From: SpSt-501 sp037481615
GTDB lineage: Bacteria; Desulfobacterota; Desulfobacteria; Desulfobacterales; SpSt-501
Assembly (NCBI GenBank): GCA_037481615.1
Contig: JBBFLI010000008.1
Strand: one strand, 5' to 3'
Length of the DNA: 64,000 bases
The notes below the pieces were generated by a model. The model saw only the letters and a list, made by a program, of their open reading frames with translations. It did no database searches and was not told the DNA's origin. The translations under genes and the position numbers were made by a program. Numbering within the stretch: position 1 is the stretch's first letter; every line of letters begins with the position of its first letter. Below are positions 52,241 to 60,814 of the stretch, piece by piece.

Positions 52241-53627
52241 ACATCGTCACCCCACGCGGGGTCGCCCCCGGGCGGTAGCCGAAGGGCTTGGTGAACATCG
52301 GGTCCTCGAGCACGTAGCGCATGAGTTCCTCGCGCACGCTCGGGTGCGCGATCGCGGCGAGCGCGAGCGCCTTGCCGCCCACGGTCAGCTCGCGCAGATC
52401 GGCGATCCCCCATTCGGTCACGACGACCACGCCGTCGTAAGAGCTCGCCGTGAGGCCGATCCCCGGCGGGCTGTGCTTGACGATCTTCGACTGCCCCTTC
52501 TCGGTCACGCTTTTCATGGCGATGATCGGCGTGCCGTAGATGCGGTCGTTCAGCGCGCGCACGAAGTCGGGTTGGCCGCCGACCCCGCTGTAGTAGCGCC
52601 GCAGCTCGATGAAATCCGCCCAGACGTTTCCGAAAAGATCGACCCCGATCGCCGTGTTGATGGAGACGAAGGGGCTGTTCTTGCGCACGGTCTCGGCCGA
52701 GTTCGTCCAGGCCGAGGGCCGCATCTGGACGCCGGTCCGCATGTGCACGAAGTCGTAGAGCTCGCGCGAGCCCATGATGAGGCTCGTCGTGCTGTATCCC
52801 TGGTTCACTTTTTTCTTGCGGTTGGTGACGATGCCCGCCTTCTGGAGCGTCATCAGCCCGTCGCCGTAGATCTCGGTCTGGATGCCGAGGTCGCGGTAGG
52901 CCGCGCTGCGGATCGAGCCGATGACGGCGTCGGGGATCTTGCCGATCCCCACCTGGATCGTGACCCCGTCGGCGATGAAATGCTCGGCGATCAGCTCGCC
53001 GATCCGGCGCTCGGCCGCGGGCAGGTGATCGAAGTCCGGGGCGGGGATCTCGTGCACCGGTTTGACCCCGTCGCGGATCAGGTAGTCGATCGAGGAGGCG
53101 TCGACCACGCTCTGGCCCTCGGTGAAGGGCATGGTCGGGTCGAGCTCGGCGATCACCACACGGGCGTTGTCGACCGCGGTGTGCAGCGCCTCGACGGAAA
53201 GCCCCATGCTGTACTCGCCGGTGAAGGGGTTCCGGCTCACCTTGAACAGGACCGCGTCCGGCTCGAAGCGCCTGCCCTTGCCGATCAGGCTGTCCAGGTT
53301 CGCCAGCGTGCAGGGGAGATAGTAGGCGCGGCCCTCGTTGGCCGCGGTCCGCACCTCGCCCGTGGAGAAGATCGAGTAGGTCATCACCCGGTCCTGGAGC
53401 CCGGGCTCGACGTAGGGGACCGGCCCCTGGAGCAGGAGATGCACCATCTTGAGGAAGGGCAGGCCGGGCCGCCTCTCCTTCACCGCCGCGGTCAGCGCCT
53501 CGAGCGAGGCCGTCGGCGTGGCCGCGTTCGAGCCGACATAGACGGTGATCTCCTCCTTCTGCCGGAAATGCGCGATCAGCACATCGGCGATCTCCCCCAG
53601 CCGGATGATCTTCGGCTCTCCGCCCAT
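52209..53627 (-). CDS. Acetyl-CoA hydrolase/CoA-transferase family protein
   Basis: A 472-residue enzyme of the Ach1/Cat1/4-hydroxybutyrate-CoA-transferase family. It has the GIGKIPDAVIG oxyanion loop, GIQTEIYGDGLMTLQKAG, a probable catalytic Glu in the TEIYGDG segment, and VVVTEWGIADLRELTVGGKA near the end. Transfers CoA between acyl-CoA and a free acid (acetate, succinate or butyrate); the pair of substrates is not inferable. ATG 53627 begins the family-like part; upstream of it GGAGGG is 10 nt away, slightly long. Confidence 0.87.
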   Translation of the reverse strand: MGGEPKIIRLGEIADVLIAHFRQKEEITVYVGSNAATPTASLEALTAAVKERRPGLPFLKMVHLLLQGPVPYVEPGLQDRVMTYSIFSTGEVRTAANEGRAYYLPCTLANLDSLIGKGRRFEPDAVLFKVSRNPFTGEYSMGLSVEALHTAVDNARVVIAELDPTMPFTEGQSVVDASSIDYLIRDGVKPVHEIPAPDFDHLPAAERRIGELIAEHFIADGVTIQVGIGKIPDAVIGSIRSAAYRDLGIQTEIYGDGLMTLQKAGIVTNRKKKVNQGYSTTSLIMGSRELYDFVHMRTGVQMRPSAWTNSAETVRKNSPFVSINTAIGVDLFGNVWADFIELRRYYSGVGGQPDFVRALNDRIYGTPIIAMKSVTEKGQSKIVKHSPPGIGLTASSYDGVVVVTEWGIADLRELTVGGKALALAAIAHPSVREELMRYVLEDPMFTKPFGYRPGATPRGVTMYAGKIPLEEA

Positions 53628-53741
53628 GTGGAAAATCCCTCCCTGTCGCCTTAGAGTGTCCGTGAGGCCCCCCCGAGGGGCCTGAATCGATCTATCCGTC
53701 TTCGGGGCGAAACTCAACCGCAAGCCTCTCGGAGGAGAGCG

Positions 53742-54119
53742 ATGAACGGATCACGCGTCGCCGTTTCCCTCCTGGCGGCCCTGCTTCTTCTTTCCGCCGC
53801 GGAGGCGGCGGCCGGCTCGCTTCGCTGCGGGACGCGGCTCATCACCGAGGGCGACCCGCGCGAAAAGCTCCTCCAGGAGTGCGGCCCGCCCTCGGATGCC
53901 GCTTCCTGGCAAGAGGAGCGCTGGGAGGAATTCGACACCCCGCCCTCTCCCCGACTCTACCGCGAGTTCGAACGCCGGCGCGGGGGCGGCTACGGGGTGC
54001 GCCGCACCGTCCTGGTGGAACTGTGGACCTACAACTGGGGCCCGAGCCGTTTCATCGACATCGTGCGGATCGAAAACGGCTTCGTCCGCCGCATCGAAAG
54101 CGGCGGCTACGGCTACTGA
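53742..54119 (+). CDS. Exported DUF2845 protein
   Basis: A 125-residue protein with a cleavable signal (VSLLAALLLLSAAEAAAG) and the DUF2845 pattern: SLRCGTRLITEGDPREKLLQ, ECGPP, VELWTYNWGPSRFIDIVRIE and RRIESGGYGY. Two cysteines (CGTR and QECG) may form a disulfide. Periplasmic; role unknown. GGAGGAG precedes ATG 53742. It is divergent from the CoA-transferase gene and lies just upstream of the minor-pilin operon, which has its own promoter. Confidence 0.85.
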   Translation: MNGSRVAVSLLAALLLLSAAEAAAGSLRCGTRLITEGDPREKLLQECGPPSDAASWQEERWEEFDTPPSPRLYREFERRRGGGYGVRRTVLVELWTYNWGPSRFIDIVRIENGFVRRIESGGYGY

Positions 54120-54164
54120 AGAGACTGCCCCCCGCCGCGCAACCCCGGGAAATCCTTGCCCGAA

Positions 54165-54193
54165 TTGACTTGCCGCAAGGCCCCGGATATAGT
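54165..54193 (+). promoter_or_regulatory. Sigma-70 promoter of the minor-pilin operon
   Basis: TTGACT (54165-54170) and TATAGT (54188-54193), spacer 17 nt. Predicted start is near 54200, 64 nt before the first pilin ATG. Confidence 0.78.
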
Positions 54194-54209
54194 GGAATAT
54201 CATATCCGG
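54183..54209. promoter_or_regulatory. Operator-like inverted repeat over the -10 element
   Basis: CCGGATAT and ATATCCGG are perfect 8-bp arms with an 11-nt spacer (54191-54201). The left arm overlaps the -10 box and the right arm spans the predicted start region, a position typical of repressor operators. It may also form a 5' hairpin in the transcript. Confidence 0.5.
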
Positions 54210-54263
54210 AGCAAATTTCGCTTTTCGGGGATCCCCTTTCCCCCCCGAAGCTGGAGGATGGGC

Positions 54264-54770
54264 ATGCGCCGCGCGGACGGTTTCACCATCGTCGAGATGA
54301 TCGTGGTGCTGCTCCTCATGACCATCCTCGCCGCGACCGTGCTCGGCCGGGCGGTCACGACGACCGAGATCGACCTCTCCTCCGCCGCGGACAAGGTGCG
54401 CAACCAGATCCGCTACGCCCAGTCCATGGCGATGAAGACCGCCCACCCGACCGCCCCGGTCTGGGGGGTGAAATTCTCCGGCGCCGAGTACTGGGTCTTC
54501 CGCGGCGCCAACCCCGATCTCGCCGCAAACGAGCGGCGCGTGCCCGGGGGCGACTATCCCGCCGCCGGCAACCGCATCCGCGAGGAGGACCTGAAGGCCG
54601 AGATCGTCGAGAACGCGGTCGTCTTCTTCGACGGGATCGGGCGGCCCTACACCTCTTACACCGACGAGGCGATCAACACGCCCCTGGCCGCGCAGCTCGC
54701 CCTCACCCTGCGCGCCGGGGGCGACACCGCAACGGTCCGTATCGAGCCCGAGACGGGGCTCGTCCGCTGA
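54264..54770 (+). CDS. Minor pilin 1 (GspH/FimT-like, MshC position)
   Basis: A 168-residue prepilin: leader MRRADG before FTIVEMIVVLLLMTILAAT with Glu at +5, then the GspH-type helix (AADKVRNQIRYAQSMAMKT) and a globular domain. GspH/FimT pilins start or cap the fibre. ATG 54264 has GGAGG 6 nt upstream; ATG 54258 would be too close to it. It is the first gene of a tight four-gene operon, in the position of mshC in MSHA loci. Confidence 0.88.
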   Translation: MRRADGFTIVEMIVVLLLMTILAATVLGRAVTTTEIDLSSAADKVRNQIRYAQSMAMKTAHPTAPVWGVKFSGAEYWVFRGANPDLAANERRVPGGDYPAAGNRIREEDLKAEIVENAVVFFDGIGRPYTSYTDEAINTPLAAQLALTLRAGGDTATVRIEPETGLVR

Positions 54771-54777
54771 GGGCGAA

Positions 54778-55224
54778 ATGAGGCTTCCTCCATCCCGCGC
54801 CGGGTTCACGCTGATCGAGGTGATCGTCACCATCGTCGCCGCGGCGATCGTGGGGGTGATCTTCCTGCAGTTCATGGGGACGGCGATGTACCGAAGCGTC
54901 CGGCCGCTCGAGTTCGTGCGCGGCGAGGCCGAAGCCGAGCGCCTGCTCGAGCGGGTCACGGCGGACTACGTTTTCGAGGTGAACCGCGACCCGGCGGGTG
55001 TTCTCGTCACGCTGAAGACCCAGATCGAACCGCCCACGCGAAAATACGGGGAGACGGTCTCCGCGGAATACATCCGGTTCGAGGCCGACGGGACAGAGGC
55101 CCTCTTCACCGGCCCGGCCGCCGAGGCGCGAACGCTCAAGGTCCGGGTGAACGCCGCCGGGAACGACCTCGTCGCCCTCTTCACCCGCAGCCGCACGGCG
55201 GACTCCCCCCCGGTCGCCTTCTGA
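54778..55224 (+). CDS. Minor pilin 2 (MshD-like position)
   Basis: A 148-residue prepilin with leader MRLPPSRAG before FTLIEVIVTIVAAAIVGVI and Glu at +5. The globular region contains TLKTQIEPPTRKYGE and EAEAERLLERVTADYVFEVN, typical of GspI/PilV-like minor pilins. It starts 7 nt after the previous stop and its stop is 2 nt before the next start. By order it corresponds to mshD. Confidence 0.85.
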   Translation: MRLPPSRAGFTLIEVIVTIVAAAIVGVIFLQFMGTAMYRSVRPLEFVRGEAEAERLLERVTADYVFEVNRDPAGVLVTLKTQIEPPTRKYGETVSAEYIRFEADGTEALFTGPAAEARTLKVRVNAAGNDLVALFTRSRTADSPPVAF

Positions 55225-55226
55225 CG

Positions 55227-55742
55227 ATGGGACAGAGATCCGGCCCAGGGTTCATCCTGATCGAGCTCGTCACCACCCTGATCCTGATCGGGGTGATCGG
55301 CGCCTTCGCGGGGCTTTTCCTTTACAGCGGCGTGAACGGTTACGTCGCCTCGCGGCGCAACTCCGAGGCCGCGCTCAAGGCCCAAGTCGCCCTCGACCGC
55401 ATCGGGGCCGAGCTGCGTGCCCTCAAGCCGAACCCCGCCCCCTCCTTCGCCGCGCGGCGGATCACCTACCAGAACGACCTCGGCGCCGGGAACCGGACCC
55501 TCGAGATCGAAAACGGCCCCCAGGGCCCGGGGATCTACCTCACCGTGGGCGGGGTCAAATACCTGCTGCTCGACAACGTGCCGGTCGAGACCGCGGAGAT
55601 CGCCTTCACGGCGAACCGCGATCTCGACAACGAGAACAACGACAACGAGATCGAGTCGATCCGGGTCTCCTTCCGCATGGCAGGACTCGAGACCCCCTTC
55701 GCGGTCGAGATCTACCCGCGCGCCCTGATCAACGCCCCGTGA
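55227..55742 (+). CDS. Minor pilin 3 (PilW/MshO-like)
   Basis: A 171-residue prepilin with leader MGQRSGPG before FILIELVTTLILIGVIGAF, Glu at +5, then a long helix (SRRNSEAALKAQVALDRIGAEL) and a beta-rich domain. GspJ/PilW/MshO-like pilins usually follow PilV-like ones. It lies 2 nt from the upstream gene, and GTGA links its stop to the next frame. A tract of Asn/Asp/Glu residues (DLDNENNDNEIES) looks like an acidic or metal-binding loop. Confidence 0.85.
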   Translation: MGQRSGPGFILIELVTTLILIGVIGAFAGLFLYSGVNGYVASRRNSEAALKAQVALDRIGAELRALKPNPAPSFAARRITYQNDLGAGNRTLEIENGPQGPGIYLTVGGVKYLLLDNVPVETAEIAFTANRDLDNENNDNEIESIRVSFRMAGLETPFAVEIYPRALINAP

Positions 55743-55753
55743 AAGAAGGCCGC

Positions 55754-58700
55754 ATGGCAGCCGCTCTCCGCCCCCTGGTTCGAGCCCTCACCACGCTCCT
55801 CGGGCCGCTTCGCTCCGCCTCGGGGAACCTCCTTGCCTACGTCGTGCTCGTGATGGTGATCTTCGGGCTGCTCGGGGCGCTCATGGTCTCGCTCTTCAGC
55901 ACCTCGCTCGCCGGCTCGGCCGAGGCGAACGCCCGTCGCCGCGCGGTCTACCTCGCGGAGTCCGGTCTGCGCTACGGCATGAGCGAACTGCGCAACGCCG
56001 GTTTTTCCAGCGCGGCGATCAACCGTCTGAACACGACCACCCACCGCCTCCCCCCTGCGGGGGAATTCCGGGTCAACGCCTTCAGCCCCTGGTTCGAGTC
56101 GGCGGCCAATCAATCGATCGAGCCTTCCGGCACGGTGCGGTTGAACGTCGCCAAGGGGCGGGTGCCCGAGGGCTTCCTGGGGCGGATCCCCGTCACCGCC
56201 CCCCTTCTCCGGCTCGTCAACTTCGACTTCATCGACTTGAACGACACGGGGATCCCGGAGACGGCGAGGACCTCGATTTCGGGGGCCGCCCTCATCGACG
56301 ACAACACGCTCGATTTCCAGGCAAACGACGATTTCATCGTCGGCAAGGGCGAGACGATCTGCTTTTCGGTGCACCCCTTCGCGGCCGGCCAGACGCTCAT
56401 GACGATGGGGAACTTCGACCTGCAACCGGTCGCCAAAAACATCTTTCCGCTGCGCGACGGGGCCTTCCGCTTCCGGAAGTGCGACTTCTATTACCGCTCG
56501 GCCGAGGACCTGGGCGACCGCTTCCGGCTCTACAACCTAAGCTCGACCCAAATCCCCTGCATCGGGATCCCCTTCACGAACATCCCCGCGGACGAGGAGA
56601 TCATCTTCTCGCCGCGGAACTACCTTCTCACCTCGCGCGGCACTTCCGGAGAGGTGAGCTACGGCGGCGACCTCGACCACGCGATCGGCGTCACAAGCCA
56701 CGCGGGGCTTGCCCCGAACGATCGCGGCGCGGACATCTCCTTCGATGAGGAGACCGATCTCGCAGGCGTGCTGCAACAGGTGAAACGCACGGAAAGCGAC
56801 CGCTTCGTCACCGTCGACAACGAGCAGAGAGCGATCATCCTGGGCGGCGAGTCGGGCCCCGCCCTGGGGGGGGTGTGGTTCCGCGACACGCGGAACATCG
56901 GCGGCGTGCGCGAGTACTGCAACGCCCAGGGCTGTTTCTTCAACCGCGGGATCCGCGTCTTCTTCACCCTGCAGTACAGCGGGACGGGGGACGGCCTCGT
57001 CTTCGCGCTCGTCAACGGCAACCCCGACAAAAACGACACGGCCTCGATCGGGGGCGACATCGCGCAAAGCGAACTCCTGGGGTTTTCCGGCGACAGCCGC
57101 CTCGACCCGGCGGGGACGATCTTCCTCGACAACTCCGGCCCCGCGCGGGGTCTTCTGCCGCCGAAGATCGGGCTCGAGTTCGACACCCGGGTGAATTACA
57201 ACGCGGCGCTCGAGCAGAGTCTGCGCTACTGCGAGGGAGCGAGCCTGAACGCCGACACGCGAAACGACCCCGGATCGAGCGGCAAGGACGCCGTGCAATA
57301 CGTCTTCTGGGGGAACAGCGCGCTGAACGTCCCCTGCCGCCGGGAGCCCTATTGCGGCGGGAGCAGCTCCTGCCGCGGGGATCCCTCCTACGACGACAAC
57401 CGTCACAACGCGACCGGCGACGGAACACAAAACTGGGCCTACCTCACGGGCGGGAACATCGAATCCTCACCGGCGGCGGCCGCCGACGGGACGATCTACT
57501 TCGGCTCCGGGGACGGCCATCTCTACGCATTGAACCCGAACGGCGCCCTGCGCTGGCGTCTCGCCACGGGCGGACGGGTCTATTCGCCCACCGTCGCGGG
57601 AGGCGGCACCATTTATGTCGGCTCGGAGGACGGGAACCTCTACGCCGTGCATCCCGAGGGCTACGAATTGTGGCGTTACCCAACCGGCGGACCGGTCAGG
57701 ACCCGCCCGGCGGTTTCGGCCACGGGCAACATCTACTTCGGTTCCGATGACGGCTATTTCTACGCCCTCACCCCCGGCGGATCCCTCCTGTGGCGGTACA
57801 ACGACGGTGCGCCGATCCGCTCCTCGCCCGCCTTCTCGCCATCCGGCGGGACGGTCTACTTCGGCTCGGATTCCGGCGTCTTCTACGCCCTCACCGCCTC
57901 GAGCGGAACACTCATCGGGCTCACGGCCCCCGCCCCCATCAACGCTTTCGTTTCCTCGCCCGCCGTGGGCCCGGACGGGCGGGTCTATGTCGGAAACGAC
58001 AACGGCCGCATCTACGCCTTCAACAGCGCGGCAAGCGGTGTCGTCTGGTCGGTGGCGACCGGAGAGGCGGTCAGATCCAGCCCCGCCGTGGGCACAAACG
58101 GCGTGGTCTATGTCGGGTCGATGAACGACCGCCTCTATGCGATCGAGGCCGCGACCGGTGCCGTCCGCTGGACCTACCCGGCGGGGGGGAACATCCAGTC
58201 GCCGGTCGCCCTCAATGCGGACAACCACGTCTACTTCGGCTCCGACGACAACCGCGTTCACGCGCTCTATGCCGACGGCAGCGTCAAGTGGACCTTCGAG
58301 ACCTCAGGCGACGTGCGCGGCAAGCCCCTCGTCCTCCCCGACGGGACGGTTTACGCCGGCTCCTTCGACAACCGCCTCTATGCGATCAACCAGTTCGCCA
58401 ACCCCAAGAACTACCGCGACCGGCAGATCACCTACGACAGCGGCCGGGTGGGCGGGGCTCCGGCGGTCGTGGACGACGCTAACGACTGGCTGAAGGGCGC
58501 CTCCTCGCGCGGCCCCTGGGCCGTGCGCATGGAGATCACGCGCAGCCGTTTCGCCAGCGGCGGGACCTACGCCTACACGTTGAAAACCTGGCTCCGCCAG
58601 TGTGCCACCGCCGCCTGCAGCGGGGAAAACGAACCGCTGTCGAGCTTCTTCGCCGATACCCGCGTCGAATATTCCCCCTCGACGCGACCCGCCCAGCTCG

Positions 58701-58873
58701 AGCAGACGATCAACCTCCTCTCCGCCGATCACGCCGATTTCGAGCGCGTCATCTTCGGCTTCGTCTCCCAGACCGGGGCGGGGGATCTCCAGACGGCGAC
58801 GATCCGCAACTTCCGGCTCAGTTTCATCCGCCCCGACGACCCCAAGATCTCGAGCGATCCAACCTGGCCCTGA
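55754..58873 (+). CDS. Giant PilX/MshQ-like pilus tip protein: lectin domain with inserted beta-propeller
   Basis: A 1039-residue protein. The N-terminus is PilX/MshP-like: a hydrophobic helix (about 25-52) and RRAVYLAESGLRYGMSELRN, but no class III cleavage motif. A legume-lectin-like half follows (about 345-555, with GDGLVFALVNGNPDKND, PKIGLEFDTRVNYN, YVFWGN, DDNRHN). Eight PQQ-like repeats of about 40 residues (about 561-880, consensus TVYFGSDDGYLYAL) form a beta-propeller. The lectin-like fold then resumes (about 886-1035: PWAVRMEITRS, ERVIFGFVSQTGA, ATIRNFRLSF). ATG 55754 (AAGAAGG upstream) is preferred; GTG 55739 overlaps the upstream stop. Probably the adhesive or sensing tip, combining MshP/MshQ and PilY1 roles. 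Confidence 0.8.
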   Translation: MAAALRPLVRALTTLLGPLRSASGNLLAYVVLVMVIFGLLGALMVSLFSTSLAGSAEANARRRAVYLAESGLRYGMSELRNAGFSSAAINRLNTTTHRLPPAGEFRVNAFSPWFESAANQSIEPSGTVRLNVAKGRVPEGFLGRIPVTAPLLRLVNFDFIDLNDTGIPETARTSISGAALIDDNTLDFQANDDFIVGKGETICFSVHPFAAGQTLMTMGNFDLQPVAKNIFPLRDGAFRFRKCDFYYRSAEDLGDRFRLYNLSSTQIPCIGIPFTNIPADEEIIFSPRNYLLTSRGTSGEVSYGGDLDHAIGVTSHAGLAPNDRGADISFDEETDLAGVLQQVKRTESDRFVTVDNEQRAIILGGESGPALGGVWFRDTRNIGGVREYCNAQGCFFNRGIRVFFTLQYSGTGDGLVFALVNGNPDKNDTASIGGDIAQSELLGFSGDSRLDPAGTIFLDNSGPARGLLPPKIGLEFDTRVNYNAALEQSLRYCEGASLNADTRNDPGSSGKDAVQYVFWGNSALNVPCRREPYCGGSSSCRGDPSYDDNRHNATGDGTQNWAYLTGGNIESSPAAAADGTIYFGSGDGHLYALNPNGALRWRLATGGRVYSPTVAGGGTIYVGSEDGNLYAVHPEGYELWRYPTGGPVRTRPAVSATGNIYFGSDDGYFYALTPGGSLLWRYNDGAPIRSSPAFSPSGGTVYFGSDSGVFYALTASSGTLIGLTAPAPINAFVSSPAVGPDGRVYVGNDNGRIYAFNSAASGVVWSVATGEAVRSSPAVGTNGVVYVGSMNDRLYAIEAATGAVRWTYPAGGNIQSPVALNADNHVYFGSDDNRVHALYADGSVKWTFETSGDVRGKPLVLPDGTVYAGSFDNRLYAINQFANPKNYRDRQITYDSGRVGGAPAVVDDANDWLKGASSRGPWAVRMEITRSRFASGGTYAYTLKTWLRQCATAACSGENEPLSSFFADTRVEYSPSTRPAQLEQTINLLSADHADFERVIFGFVSQTGAGDLQTATIRNFRLSFIRPDDPKISSDPTWP

Positions 58874-59110
58874 AAAGAGCAAGGGGCTCTGGGATCAGGC
58901 GGCTTCCGATAAGAACTTCTGGGCAATCAAACTCCCATTTCGGGGTAAAAAATTTCTTATCTATTTGAAATTGCTATTTTTCTTGACAGCAGGCGATCGG
59001 CCGGAGTACCTTGCGGCCGATTCCCCTCTGCCCGGGGCCGCGGCGTTCCGCGCCGGAATCGTCTTTCAAGAGAAGGGAAATCGAATCAAAAGCAGATGTT
59101 GGAGGGGGCC

Positions 59111-59791
59111 ATGAAAACAGGAAAGTATTTTTCGTTCCTTTCAGTCCTGGTGCTTTTTCTGTTTTTACTCATCCCCCGGCTTGGGGCGGTCCCCATCAAT
59201 CTTGACTATATCGACTCGGGGGATACCCCCGCCGGCACCTCGCCTTGGCTCACCGCCGATGTGAGCGACCGCTCGGGAGGCGGCGTGCTTCTGTCTCTCG
59301 ATGCGCGAAACCTCACCGGCAGCCAGTTCGTCGGCACATGGTTCTTCAACCTGTACAACCTCTCCCCGGGCGTCGCCGTGATCCCCTCCTTTGAGGGAGG
59401 CTACACCCCCTCGGCATCGTTCGCCTACTCCTTCAGCCCGACCGGCGGGCTGGGCCTGGGGAATAGCCCCTTGAGCGGGTTTGAAATCGAATTCGATTTC
59501 ACGAGCGCAGCGAGCGGCAACGGGAACCGCTTCAGTGCAGGAGAGACCCTCCGCGTGCTGCTCTCGGGGGTCACCTCCGCCTCCTTCTTCCCCCCCGAGG
59601 GGGAGCAGGGCTACATCTCCGCCGCGCTCATCCAGGGGATCCCCCTCGCCACGGGAGGCGAAGGAAGCGCCTGGGTTGCGGCTCGGGTCACGCCCCCCGG
59701 CCCGCAGCCGATCCCCGAGCCGGGGACGATCCTGCTTCTGGGTTCAGGACTGCTCGTGACGGCGGGATTTCTGCGAAGAAGGGCTTTTTAG
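59111..59791 (+). CDS. PEP-CTERM sorting-domain secreted protein 2
   Basis: A 226-residue exported protein: signal sequence (SFLSVLVLFLFLLIPRLGA), a beta-rich body with GGVLLSLDARNLTGSQFVGT and FEIEFDFTSA, and a C-terminal PEP-CTERM tail (IPEPGTILLLGSGLL, then RRR). The tail should be cut by an exosortase. The body is unlike PEP-CTERM protein 1. ATG 59111 has GGAGGG just upstream. It is 237 nt downstream of the tip-pilin gene in the same direction; a TTGACA at 58983 lacks a good -10, so promoter use is unclear. Confidence 0.88.
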   Translation: MKTGKYFSFLSVLVLFLFLLIPRLGAVPINLDYIDSGDTPAGTSPWLTADVSDRSGGGVLLSLDARNLTGSQFVGTWFFNLYNLSPGVAVIPSFEGGYTPSASFAYSFSPTGGLGLGNSPLSGFEIEFDFTSAASGNGNRFSAGETLRVLLSGVTSASFFPPEGEQGYISAALIQGIPLATGGEGSAWVAARVTPPGPQPIPEPGTILLLGSGLLVTAGFLRRRAF

Positions 59792-59828
59792 GCGAGAAGC
59801 GAAACGCGTCCCGGGCAAAGCACCCGTA

Positions 59829-59864
59829 AGCGGGCAGGGGATTTCCCCCGGCCCGCTTTTTTTT
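59829..59864 (+). terminator. Intrinsic terminator after PEP-CTERM gene 2
   Basis: AGCGGGC (59829-59835) pairs with GCCCGCT (59851-59857), 15-nt loop, followed by a long T run. It abuts the convergent universal-stress gene and may serve both. Confidence 0.8.
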
Positions 59865-60814
59865 CAAGCCGCCTCGCCGCCGCATTCCTCCTCGAACCAG
59901 TCGGGGTCCGGGGCGGCGGGCTGCTTGACGAGGAGCACGCTCGCGTCCGTCCGCGGGAGAATCCGCAAAGGGAGGGTCCCGATCGTGCGGCGGTGGACGT
60001 CGTGCTTTCCGCTCTCGCCCATGACGAGGAGAGCGTCCGCGCCGGCGGCATCGAGGACCACGCGGTGGCGGCGCGGCCCGACGGGCCGGGAGATCGAAGC
60101 CTTCCGCCCGGCGCGGGCGAGCCAGGCGGCCGCGGCGTTCAGGCAGCGCTCGGCGCGGCGGTGCTCCTCGGGGGGGGAGTCGGGCCGGTGGGCGCAGAGG
60201 AGCTCGATCGGGCCTGCGAGCGCCGGGAGCATCTTTTCGAGAAAGGGGAAGATGCGGTGCGAGGAGGGGGAGCCGTCGGCGCAGACGACGATCCGGCCCG
60301 CCAGCCCGCCGCGGCGCGCGACGAGAAAGGAGGCGTGGAGATCGAGCGCGAAGCGCCGCGGGGTGTTGAGCGGCGTGAAGCGGCCGAGCGGCCCGCGGCG
60401 GGGGGCGGCGAAGACGACGAGATCGACGGCGTGTTCGTCGATCTCGTGGTTCAGCTCCTCGACGAGATCGCCGTAACGCTCGACGAAGGTGATGTGGCCC
60501 CCGCCCGGCCGCTCGAGGTGAAAGCTCACCCCGTGGGCGGCATCGCGCAGCCGGACTGTAGAAAAGGGGGCGAGAAGCCCCGCCCGGCGCAACCGGTCGG
60601 CCGCGCCGAGGAGGATCCCGACCCCCTTGGGAAGCTCGGCGCGGTCCGCGGCCGAGAGATCCCCGCCGAGCGGCGGCGGGGGCTCGGCCGCGGGGGTGCC
60701 GCGACGCACGAAGGCGATCGTCCACTCGCCGGCGATCTTCGCCGCGATCCCGGCGGAGAGCTCGAGCGCGCGGGCCGACTCGGGCTTTTCGTTCACGAGG
60801 GTGAGAAGGTTCAC
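59864..60814 (-). CDS. Tandem universal stress (UspA-like) protein
   Basis: A 316-residue protein with two Usp-like halves: residues about 1-150 (starting NLLTLVNEKPESARAL) and about 160-300 (GRIVVCADGSPSSHRIFPF, then DALLVMGESGKHD, ILPRTDASVLLVK). The second half keeps more of the ATP-binding pattern. GTG 60814 overlaps the SulP stop (GTGA), so it is translated with the transporter; a Usp partner downstream of an anion transporter suggests gating or stress control of transport. Confidence 0.82.
   Translation of the reverse strand: MNLLTLVNEKPESARALELSAGIAAKIAGEWTIAFVRRGTPAAEPPPPLGGDLSAADRAELPKGVGILLGAADRLRRAGLLAPFSTVRLRDAAHGVSFHLERPGGGHITFVERYGDLVEELNHEIDEHAVDLVVFAAPRRGPLGRFTPLNTPRRFALDLHASFLVARRGGLAGRIVVCADGSPSSHRIFPFLEKMLPALAGPIELLCAHRPDSPPEEHRRAERCLNAAAAWLARAGRKASISRPVGPRRHRVVLDAAGADALLVMGESGKHDVHRRTIGTLPLRILPRTDASVLLVKQPAAPDPDWFEEECGGEAA

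Noticed and set aside
58983..59010. Sigma-70 promoter before PEP-CTERM gene 2
   Set aside because: TTGACA at 58983 lacks a recognisable -10 hexamer at 16-18 nt, and no -24/-12 pair with 10-nt spacing was found there.
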